Source: Bradyrhizobium sp. WSM1743
GTDB lineage: Bacteria; Pseudomonadota; Alphaproteobacteria; Rhizobiales; Xanthobacteraceae
Reading direction: 5' to 3'
Assembly: GCF_000473065.1 (NCBI RefSeq)
Contig: NZ_KI421494.1
Location: 1 to 41,154, forward strand
DNA: 41,154 bases
In this document: positions 34,351-41,154 of the stretch, one piece after another
Layout: each line of letters opens with the position of its first letter
Numbering within the stretch: position 1 is the stretch's first letter
Made by a program: the position numbers and the translations under genes
Notes under the pieces: model-generated
The model's input: only the letters and a program-made list of their open reading frames with translations
Told to the model about the DNA's origin: nothing
Databases searched by the model: none

Positions 34351-35638
34351 GGTGTCGCTTTCGGACATTGTAACTCACCAGCCAGATCACGCCGATTGCG
34401 ATCGGCACGAAGGCTGCGGTCAGGAACGAGGGCTCTACTCGCAATCCGACATCATGCGCGCCCTTGGCAAGATAGCTAAACAAGCTGACCACATAATATC
34501 CTATCGCCCCGACCGACAATCCTTCGACCGTGCACTGCAGCCGAAGTTGCTGTCTCGCGCGCTCGTTGATAGCCTGCAACAGGTCACGATGCTGTCGTTC
34601 GATTTCGACGTCGACACGGGTTCGCAACAGATCGGCGGCACGCGCGAGCTTGACCGACAGAGCCGCCTGACGATCCTCTACGGTCGCGCAGGTTCGCATT
34701 GCGGGCGCCATGCGGCGCGCCAGAAACGACGACCAGGTTGGATAACCCGAGACATCGTTGCCTTCAATGATGGACAGTCGCGATTGGACCAGCTCGTTGT
34801 AGGCCCTGCTGGCGCCGAAGCGAAACAGGCTGCCGGTCGCGCCTTTTTCGAAGGAGGCCGCCAGCGCCGTCAGCTCGGCAAGCAGATGGTTGTTGAACTG
34901 CAGCCCCTCACCGCTTTGCATTTTTTCGAGCGCCTCAACAAGACGGCGGTCGATGCGATCAACGGAAGGTGCAAGCTCAAGGGCCGCCGACAGGCCAAGC
35001 AGCGCCAGTGGACGGTAGGTCTCGATCTCCAGGAGGCGTTGCACCAGCGCTCCGAGATCGTGCGACGTCAATCCGAGGTCGCAGACGAGGATTTTCGTAA
35101 AGCCTTTTTCGTCTACGCGGAAGTCTGAGGCGGCAACGCCTGCGCCGCTCTTTGTGGCAACCATAGCCAGGCTGTTCTTGTCAAAAACCTGTTCGGCGCG
35201 CCTGGTCGGCGAGGAGTCCTGCTCCACTTCTAGCCTGATCGCGACTAGCAACTGTCCGGTCTGACGCAACGCGCGGATCAGCGATAGGACGGTACCATCA
35301 ACTTTGTCAAATCGGTCTGCGGGAGAACCATTTGTGTTACTCCAGATCCAGGTGAATGTTGTGAATTCCGAATGCTGCTCCCAGCGTAGCGTAGCGGGCC
35401 CGATGACAATCTGATGAAGTTTCGCCGATTGCTCAGGCGGCGGAAGATTGCGCTCGATGCAAAAATCGATAAAACGGCAGCGATCGCTTGTGGCCGCCTC
35501 ACCCTGCGCAAGAAAAGCCAAGTGGATCACGCTGAATGGCGAAACAAGGCGCGTGAAAGGGCGCGCGTGCACTTCGCCGAGCACGGCCTCGCGTTGCGGA
35601 TGTGGCGTGAAGGTTCGCAGATCCAATTCATCGACCAT
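34313..35638 (-). CDS. DUF3422 family membrane protein
   Basis: A 441-residue protein. The ATG at 35638 (MVDELDLRTFTPHPQREAVL) is preferred to a TTG at 35671 because GAGAGG lies 10 nt upstream and it matches the usual DUF3422 start with LGEVHARPF. A large soluble N-terminal region with helical central part (LEKMQSGEGLQFNNHLLAEL; LRTRVDVEIERQHRDLLQAI) is followed by two C-terminal membrane helices (VGAIGYYVVSLFSYLAKGAH; TAAFVPIAIGVIWLVSYNV). The architecture recalls a CorA-like layout, but function is unknown. It overlaps the altered tail of the DUF736 frame convergently. Confidence 0.85.
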   Translation of the reverse strand: MVDELDLRTFTPHPQREAVLGEVHARPFTRLVSPFSVIHLAFLAQGEAATSDRCRFIDFCIERNLPPPEQSAKLHQIVIGPATLRWEQHSEFTTFTWIWSNTNGSPADRFDKVDGTVLSLIRALRQTGQLLVAIRLEVEQDSSPTRRAEQVFDKNSLAMVATKSGAGVAASDFRVDEKGFTKILVCDLGLTSHDLGALVQRLLEIETYRPLALLGLSAALELAPSVDRIDRRLVEALEKMQSGEGLQFNNHLLAELTALAASFEKGATGSLFRFGASRAYNELVQSRLSIIEGNDVSGYPTWSSFLARRMAPAMRTCATVEDRQAALSVKLARAADLLRTRVDVEIERQHRDLLQAINERARQQLRLQCTVEGLSVGAIGYYVVSLFSYLAKGAHDVGLRVEPSFLTAAFVPIAIGVIWLVSYNVRKRHLKHDDTPSVACD

Positions 35639-36319
35639 GTATTGACGCCTCTCTTCAGGGTGAGCAAGCAACCGTCAGCCGCGCGAGGCCGTGGCAAGCA
35701 GGAGCGTCTTCCGTCCCCCAGCGTGGTCCAGACGGACGACCTCCGGTGCGGCAACCACATTGTCGATTGACAGATCGAGGCCCAAACACGACTCCCATCT
35801 TGCTGCCGCCGCCCTGACGCGGAGAGGCTGTGCAGGATTTGGGCCAGCACTGTAGAAGGGGCACGCTCGCGTCCTTTGGCGCAATGTGGCTTTCGAAGAC
35901 AGTTGGAGGCGAGTTTCAGACATGAAGCGCGCTTGTATTCTGACAGGATGCGTACGTGGCGCAGGCCACAGGAAATCGCCTACTTCGCGCGGTGATCGCT
36001 CGCCAGGCGGCTACATTATCTGAGACGCCATGCTGTGGACGGATTTGTTCATTCAGAGGCCGGCGACTGACCGCGCCCGGACCAGCCTGGCAAGGCTTGG
36101 CCGATGGGCTGATAACGTCACGTCGCGTGAGGTTGACGTGATCACGCAGCCGGAGCGCACGCCGTCATCGTCTTTTGAGGGACATTCAGGGCAGTGCAAG
36201 CGCCGCGGCTCGACCGCAGTGAGGCAGGGCGAATGTCGTGGGCGATCGACCGAATAGCGGCGGATCACAAGTACGGCCGACTCGACTTGGTATTGCTCGA
36301 GTGCGGTCGCGGAGGTTTT
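35639..36319. other. Region without a supportable gene
   Basis: A minus-strand frame at 35675-35923 (containing LSIDNVVAAPEVVRLDHAGG) could be a relic, but it has no recognised family. Nothing else is supported up to the second 51-bp repeat. Confidence 0.4.
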
Positions 36320-36370
36320 GATCCGTCTGTCGCCACGCGGCCGAGATCCGGTTTCCGTTGAATTCGCTCG
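36320..36370 (+). repeat. 51-bp perfect direct repeat, copy 2
   Basis: Identical to 33527-33577. It abuts the distal end of the IS630 relic, so it may be the target side or a non-coding end of a mobile unit. Confidence 0.85.
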
Positions 36371-36384
36371 GGTCGCGCCGCCGG

Positions 36385-37060
36385 CGCGTCTTGTGAGCGG
36401 CCGTCAACTTGCCGGTGGCGACCTCAAAAGCGGCAAACAATGTCGAGGTGCCGTTCTGCTAGTCGCGGCTATGGCCGGTCAGCGGGTCAGCCCGGCCGTT
36501 GGAGAACTTCAGATAGCCCTGCGCACGCTCCAGTGCCGGGATCGAGAGCTATCGAGACAGATGACAGGCGGCGCCATGTACAGCCCAACCACGTCAGCGG
36601 CCTTTGCAGCGAATTCCGGATCGTTGCTCTCGCACCGCGACTTTCGTCCGACAAGATCGATCTTCTGGGCGCACAGGAAGCGCCAGACATGCTGCACATC
36701 AACATCGCCGAGCGCCGCGGCCAGCAGTGGTCCACACCAGCGGGCATAGCCTGTTGGCGGCGATTGATCCAACAGCCTCAGAATGCGCTCATCGGGCGCT
36801 GCGGTGTACTTTGGCTCGGCGCCCCGATCGCCGGTCTCGTCGAGGCCGCCTAGCCGCCGCTAGGCGTAGCGCACTTGCCAATTCGGAGGCCGTGCCGGTC
36901 GTGCAGCCGACCGCACGGCCAATCGCGCGCGCTGCCACACCGTCCGCTGCCATCACCACGATCCGCGCCCGCTGGCGCATCCGGTGTTCCGCCTTCGTCG
37001 AGCGCGCCGAGCCTTCGGGCTCGGCGCGTTCCTCCTTCGTCAGGCTAAGGGATGCTGCTC
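36385..37060 (-). pseudogene. IS630-family transposase relic (different from the 13.4-kb element)
   Basis: On the minus strand, in several frames, the order is LTKEERAEPEGSARSTKAEH, MRQRARIVVMAADGVAARAI with GRAVGCTTGTASE (HTH), PPTGYARWCGPLLAAALGDV, DVQHVWRFLCAQKIDLVGRK, then MFAAFEVATGKLTAAHKTRR. This matches the N-terminal two thirds of an IS630 transposase. Frameshifts and the absence of the last third, with the final catalytic acid, make it non-functional. It separates the DUF3422 area from the oxygenase/NRPS locus. Confidence 0.82.
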
Positions 37061-37108
37061 ATGCACCCTTGAAGCAAGACTCAACTTTCAGGAAAAGTGG
37101 GTACTAGG

Positions 37109-38059
37109 CTAGGCCAATGCTACGGCTATCCTTCGTGTGCCCGGTCCCGATGTCCAATTGTTCACCGCATGGGCCCAAGTTAGGTTGTTCAGAATAACAA
37201 GGTCCCCTGGTTTTAACTTGAGAATAATCTCGTCACAAAAAAGTTTCTCGTAATCAGCGCCTGAACACCAGCTCCGTCCTGCATTAACGGGGTCCAGTTG
37301 GTGCAACTCAAAACCGTCCGGTGGGGACTTGAGAAGTTCGCGCTCCTGCAACATCCGAACAAAAAAGTGAAGACAGCTTTGGTCAGCACTACCAATGTTA
37401 TCCCAAAGGACATTCACATCGCGCCCTAGGAGAACGGAAAAGCTTCTTTTCGGCCTTGCCATAACAATCGCCAGCAAAAGGCCCGGGATCTCCGATTTCA
37501 CCTCGGCAACTATTTGGTCATCTGGTACCAAATAGTCATCCGGCGAGCTCAGACGATAAAGTGCTTTTGCACGAGTGATCATGCCCCGAGACAATGGTTT
37601 TGATCCGGGTAGTATTTTTGTCGTTTTTTCCCGTAAAAGTCCCCATGCTTCACTTGTGTCGTCGATGTTCAATAAGATTGTTTCTCCTCCGTCTTTACTA
37701 TTCTCGAAACAATAAAAGCACGACAACTGCATATTAGATATCCTATCTCCTTCGGAATGCGGGGTGACAAACTGATAATCATCCCGGGAATTAACGCTCA
37801 TGAAGTATTTGTTGATCCGTCGTCGGTGACCAAGAAAATCGGAAAAGCCGGCCTCCAGCTCTAGCTTTTTTTGCAATCCTAGTTCACCGGCAATTTGATA
37901 TACGAGGCCGTCCGCCTCGCTCGGTGAGACGTTACGAATCAAAATGACACAGTCTCGACTGAGTGCCTCGATCACGGAAGTCACATCCAAGCCGCTGCAC
38001 CCAAGAGTCAACAGCATGCGCCGATGTGAGAGATCAGGAGTCAATTGTGGTTGCGACAT
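37109..38059 (-). CDS. TauD/TfdA-like Fe(II)/2-oxoglutarate dioxygenase
   Basis: A 316-residue protein. ATG 38059 (MSQPQLTPDLSHRRMLLTLG) is preferred over a TTG at 38104, because the sigma-54 promoter at 38100-38115 would place the transcript start near 38089. The jelly-roll oxygenase has the metal motif His101-x-Glu103 in TPHSEGD, the distal histidine in LTWAHAVNN and the 2-oxoglutarate-binding Arg in TRRIAVA. Such enzymes hydroxylate free or carrier-bound amino acids in NRPS pathways. It is divergent from the NRPS gene 860 bp away and shares its type of promoter, so it probably tailors an NRPS building block. Confidence 0.82.
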   Translation of the reverse strand: MSQPQLTPDLSHRRMLLTLGCSGLDVTSVIEALSRDCVILIRNVSPSEADGLVYQIAGELGLQKKLELEAGFSDFLGHRRRINKYFMSVNSRDDYQFVTPHSEGDRISNMQLSCFYCFENSKDGGETILLNIDDTSEAWGLLREKTTKILPGSKPLSRGMITRAKALYRLSSPDDYLVPDDQIVAEVKSEIPGLLLAIVMARPKRSFSVLLGRDVNVLWDNIGSADQSCLHFFVRMLQERELLKSPPDGFELHQLDPVNAGRSWCSGADYEKLFCDEIILKLKPGDLVILNNLTWAHAVNNWTSGPGTRRIAVALA

Positions 38060-38099
38060 TCGCCGCGGACCCGTTCTTCGTCGCTTTCGTCGCCTCACG

Positions 38100-38115
38100 A
38101 GCAAGGGCCGTGCCA
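38100..38115 (-). promoter_or_regulatory. Sigma-54 (RpoN) promoter of the dioxygenase gene
   Basis: Minus strand TGGCACG-GCCC-TTGCT, a perfect -24/-12 element, about 30 nt upstream of the likely start codon once the initiation offset is counted. A TGT-N10-ACT at 38221 is the nearest NifA-like site, imperfect; no exact TGT-N10-ACA was seen within 200 bp. Confidence 0.78.
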
Positions 38116-38117
38116 GC

Positions 38118-38424
38118 GGACGTCGGCGGGCATTAAGCGAAAACGCTACTTAGTGCCGAGCACCGGCCAGTCTGCGAAAACGCGATCCGTGGCGAACTTT
38201 GCAACATCGAGCGGAATCCCTGTCGCACGACACACTCTCTCACTCGACGAGCAGACCACCTGGAGAAAGCAGCGGCGAGCATTCTGGAGGCGAACCCATA
38301 GTCAATCAGCATTGCATGGCCGCTTCCGAAACCGAACCCACTCCAGTGAAATGCCTCGCCATCAAGCAGAACGTCATTCGAAGGCGATTTCGGGCAATCG
38401 ATCTTTTGAGTGGTCGTCGCTGTT
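38118..38424. other. Divergent intergenic region between oxygenase and NRPS
   Basis: No gene is seen. It contains the perfect palindrome TGTCGCACGACA at 38221-38232 and leads into the duplicated promoter cassettes. Confidence 0.5.
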
Positions 38425-38577
38425 GACGGCGCGTGCTGTTGTGTTGAGCTCTGTTCGGTTCAAAGACGTTAATGTCCCAAGCGCGACGGCATGACGGCAA
38501 AATTCTGCCAACCCGGCGAGAAGGGAATTGTTTTCTTCAGAATGAGCTCGCAGAAGGTCATTGGCGCGTCCGTTACT
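38425..38577 (+). repeat. Promoter cassette copy B (decayed NifA/sigma-54 region)
   Basis: Tandem partner of the cassette at 38682-38817. It shares GTGTTGAGCTCTGTTCGGTT-like and ATGTCCCAAGCGCGACGGCA segments. The NifA-like site is TGT-N10-ACG (38473-38488), and the sigma-54 element reads TGGCGCG-TCCG-TTACT (38562-38577), lacking the invariant GC at -12. It is therefore probably inactive. Confidence 0.65.
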
Positions 38578-38681
38578 TAACGTAAGTGCCAAGGAGAATC
38601 TGCTGTACGTGCGGTGATGACGGCGGCTGTTGCAGAGCTTTCGATGACCTTTGCGGACGCCCATGCGCTCATCGTCGCCAT

Positions 38682-38817
38682 TGACGTCTGTATTGTTGTG
38701 CTGAGCTGTGTCTGGTTCAGGACGTCGATGTCCCAAGTCCGACGGCAGCATTCCGAGCGAGGCGCGCGTTGTTTCTTCAGGAAACGCTCGCAGAACGTCA
38801 TTGGCACGTCGATTGCT
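38682..38817 (+). promoter_or_regulatory. NifA/sigma-54 promoter cassette copy C, upstream of the NRPS gene
   Basis: The sigma-54 element TGGCACG (38802-38808)-TCGA-TTGCT (38813-38817) is a perfect consensus, with transcription expected near 38829, ~95 nt before the proposed ATG. Upstream NifA-like sites TGT-N10-ACG occur at 38711 and 38729, each one base short of the consensus. The cassette has close relatives at 38425-38577 and 23510-23665. Confidence 0.75.
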
Positions 38818-38922
38818 TGAAATGCGGAGTGATCCGTTACGACGTTGGCCAATCGCTGATTGTCGCAGATTCTCCGAGCTCCTGTGCGGACTATCTCAGC
38901 TTGGGTTCTTAAGCGCTGGACT

Positions 38923-41154
38923 ATGGAAGTGGATTGCCGCACTCGTGGCACACGCGGGGGCTTTGTCGTGGATGCGGAGCACGAAAATCACGAGGTGAGA
39001 ATCTTGCCCTCGTCGAATTCCGAATTGGGCGATTGGGATGTGCAACAACCTGCGGCCTCACCGGTTGGCTCTTGCATCTTTGTTGGTGGTGGTACGCTAG
39101 CTATTAGATGTGCTCAGCTAGTGATGGAGATGGGCCACGTGATCCGGGCGGCGCTGTGTGCCGACGCCATATTCCGCGATTGGGCCGCTCTCGCCGATAT
39201 CTTGTGTGTGACGAGCATTGAAGAGCTATCTGCGCTGCTCAACGCCGAGCCAGTCGAGTGGATATTTTCCGTTGCCAATCCGTTCATATTGCCAGCAGAT
39301 GTGTTTGGGCAAGCGCGTAGAGGCGCTTTCAATTACCACGACGGTCCGTTGCCGCGATATGCTGGAACTCATGCGACGTCTTCGGCGCCTCTTGCCCGAG
39401 AGACCGAACATGGCATCACGTGGCATCGTATCGATCATGGTGTTGATACTGGTGAGCTGGTCGTCCAACGCCAAGTGTTGATTGCGGCGAGCGATACGGC
39501 GCTGACGCTGAACCTCAAATGTTATGAGGCTGCTATCGATGGCTTCCGCGAGCTTCTAACTGGCTTAACAAATGGAGAGCTTAGTGCTCGTCCGCAAGCG
39601 CTAGCGGACCGATGCTTTTTCCCGAAAGGTCGACGCCCGGATGCTGCGGGCTGTCTGCGATGGGATCGATCCGCACAAGATCTGGAAGCGATGACGCGCG
39701 CCTTAGACTTTGGCCCGTATCATGCCAATCCATTGGGGTTGTCCAAGGCTCTCGTTGGCGATGACGTTGTCGCCGTCAGGCGCTTGGAGGTGACGGCTCG
39801 CCGCTCGGGCTTTGCTGCGGGGGCTCTAGTTGAGATCCACCCCAGCCACTGGCGTGTGGCGACAGGGACAGAGGATGTTGATGTTTGGCTTAGCAGCTTG
39901 GATGGTAAGGCTCTGGACGCGCAGGCACTCGCGAGGCGTTCTGATTCCCATGTAGGCGACCGCCTCCCGATTCTGAGCGATGACGAGGTGCGGAGCATAA
40001 CGGTTGCGCATGAAATATTGGCGCCTCGTGAGAGTTTTTGGCGACGGCGGCTTGAGCAGTTCAAAACATCCCAGCTTTCTTTTTTGTCGTCTTCAGTAGC
40101 TTTGGCTGCACCTCAATGGCAGTCGAGTTCGTGGCGAATTCCAGTTGCTTTGGCTGAGCTGTCTCCCAGTGATCGCACGGAATTCTTGCTAACGGCTTGG
40201 CTGATCTACCTAGCCCGCATCACGGGAGAATTAGAGCTTCAATTGGGATGGACTCCCGCACCCAGTGGATCGCGAGCGGGTCTGAAAGCGCTCGAGGTGC
40301 TTGTCGCTTCTGTTGTGCCGATGGCAATTACCATCGATCTCGACAATGATTTTGCAGAGGCACGCACGGCGGTCGCGGCCGAATTCGCTCAGCTGAAGGA
40401 GCAGGATAGCTTCGCGCGGGATCTTATCGCGCGCTGCCCCACGTTGCTCGGTATGGAGGCGTTACGATTGCGCCGGCCCTGGCCGGTTGGCGTGATGGTT
40501 ACTGTAAGTGGGGAGTCTGCCACTGGTGACCTAGCTTCGAGCCCGACTTCTGAGGCAGCCCTGCCTGGTGAGGCGTTAACATTTGAGGTTTGCGCTCTAG
40601 ATGGGAGCTTTCGATGGCACTTTGATGCAAGTCGCTTGGAGCCCAAGCAGATCGACCGTATGACCCAGCATGTGCAAAATTTGTTGGGTGCTGTGAAGGT
40701 TGATCCGCGGCAGCCGGTGGGGCGGATTGAGCTTCTGTCGTCCGCCGAGCGGGCGTATCTGCTGGAGGAGCTGAACCGGACGGCATCGGCCTATCCGTCG
40801 GACGTGTGCATCCACCAGCTGTTCGAGGCACAGGTTCGCCGTGCGCCGGACGCGGTGGCGGTGGTCCATGAGGAGGAGCGGCTAAGCTATCGCGAGCTCA
40901 ATGCGCGGGCCAACCGCCTGGCGCATCATCTGATCGGGCTCGGGGTCAGGCCGGACCAGCCGGTGGCGATCTGCGTTGCGCGCAGCGTGGCGATGGTGGT
41001 CGGGCTGCTGGCGATCCTCAAGGCGGGCGGGGCGTACCTGTCGCTGGACCCGGCCTATCCGTCGGCGCGGCTGCACCAGGTTCTCGACGATGCGGCGCCG
41101 CGAGTGCTGCTGGCCGATGCGGCCGGCCGATCCGCGCTGGGCGACGATGCGCTA
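38923..41154 (+). CDS. Non-ribosomal peptide synthetase with N-terminal formyltransferase domain, partial
   Basis: Open from about 38860 to the window end; ATG 38923 is a reasonable but uncertain start (GTG 38995 is an alternative). Residues ~45-300 form a formyltransferase: SCIFVGGGTLAIRCAQLV, then the catalytic Asn-x-His in FNYHDGPLPRYAGTHATS and Asp in HRIDHGVDTGELV, then a C-terminal subdomain (RALDFGPYHANPLGL). Residues ~360-610 resemble only the second half of a condensation domain; no HHxxxDG is seen. An adenylation domain starts at about 620 (motif A1 LSYRELNARANRLAHHL, A2 LKAGGAYLSLDPAYP) and runs off the edge. Formyltransferase loading domains start formylated or similarly acylated peptides, as in gramicidin LgrA. 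The locus has its own sigma-54 promoter. The adenylated amino acid cannot be predicted. Confidence 0.87.
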   Translation, partial: MEVDCRTRGTRGGFVVDAEHENHEVRILPSSNSELGDWDVQQPAASPVGSCIFVGGGTLAIRCAQLVMEMGHVIRAALCADAIFRDWAALADILCVTSIEELSALLNAEPVEWIFSVANPFILPADVFGQARRGAFNYHDGPLPRYAGTHATSSAPLARETEHGITWHRIDHGVDTGELVVQRQVLIAASDTALTLNLKCYEAAIDGFRELLTGLTNGELSARPQALADRCFFPKGRRPDAAGCLRWDRSAQDLEAMTRALDFGPYHANPLGLSKALVGDDVVAVRRLEVTARRSGFAAGALVEIHPSHWRVATGTEDVDVWLSSLDGKALDAQALARRSDSHVGDRLPILSDDEVRSITVAHEILAPRESFWRRRLEQFKTSQLSFLSSSVALAAPQWQSSSWRIPVALAELSPSDRTEFLLTAWLIYLARITGELELQLGWTPAPSGSRAGLKALEVLVASVVPMAITIDLDNDFAEARTAVAAEFAQLKEQDSFARDLIARCPTLLGMEALRLRRPWPVGVMVTVSGESATGDLASSPTSEAALPGEALTFEVCALDGSFRWHFDASRLEPKQIDRMTQHVQNLLGAVKVDPRQPVGRIELLSSAERAYLLEELNRTASAYPSDVCIHQLFEAQVRRAPDAVAVVHEEERLSYRELNARANRLAHHLIGLGVRPDQPVAICVARSVAMVVGLLAILKAGGAYLSLDPAYPSARLHQVLDDAAPRVLLADAAGRSALGDDAL

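Overview
The window looks like accessory DNA from a nitrogen-fixing alphaproteobacterium, most likely the symbiosis island of a Bradyrhizobium. The evidence is high GC with many decayed genes and IS fragments (IS3, IS5 and two IS630 types), phasins, a HWE-type sensor kinase, and at least four near-perfect sigma-54 (RpoN) -24/-12 promoters, two of which have an exact NifA site (TGT-N10-ACA) upstream. The species is inferred; no rRNA or tRNA is present to fix it.

Layout. 1-5.4 kb: an IS3 end that truncates a prolyl-oligopeptidase pseudogene, a decayed Lrp/AsnC gene, an intact NifA/RpoN-type thioredoxin-helical repeat gene, and a MATE-exporter pseudogene. 6.1-8.1 kb: hipBA operon 1 behind four operator repeats, followed by a ~100-bp relic of a Wadjet jetC gene. 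8.5-12.4 kb: chromosomal-type genes (alpha/beta hydrolase, phasin, small proteins, PAS-HWE kinase). 12.5-14.4 kb: IS5 and IS630 pseudogenes. 14.6-16.3 kb: hipBA operon 2 on the minus strand behind four operators spaced exactly 27 bp apart. 16.7-23.5 kb: a complete divergent Wadjet operon jetABCD (SMC-like plasmid defence).

23.5-32.7 kb: a NifA/sigma-54 promoter cassette, relics, then a compact six-gene biosynthetic operon. It encodes a lysine/ornithine N-hydroxylase, a cupin-MetRS fusion of the hydrazine-synthetase type, ATP-grasp ligase 1, a saccharopine-dehydrogenase-like oxidoreductase, ATP-grasp ligase 2 and an MFS exporter. This set is best read as a pathway for an exported N-N-bonded (hydrazine) peptide-like metabolite, not a siderophore. 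Reaction logic: hydroxylate the side-chain amine, activate a second amino acid as its adenylate and join the two nitrogens, cleave or oxidise the adduct, add amino acids with the ligases, and export.

32.7-37.1 kb: a scarred region with a DUF736 gene of altered C-terminus, a DUF3422 membrane protein, a 51-bp perfect direct repeat around a 2.7-kb segment, and an IS630 relic. 37.1-41.15 kb: a divergent pair, a TauD-like Fe(II)/2-oxoglutarate oxygenase and an NRPS that starts with a formyltransferase domain and runs off the window. Each has its own consensus sigma-54 promoter. The promoter cassette before the NRPS is duplicated in tandem and resembles the one between jetD and the hydrazine operon, so both natural-product loci may be switched on with nitrogen fixation.
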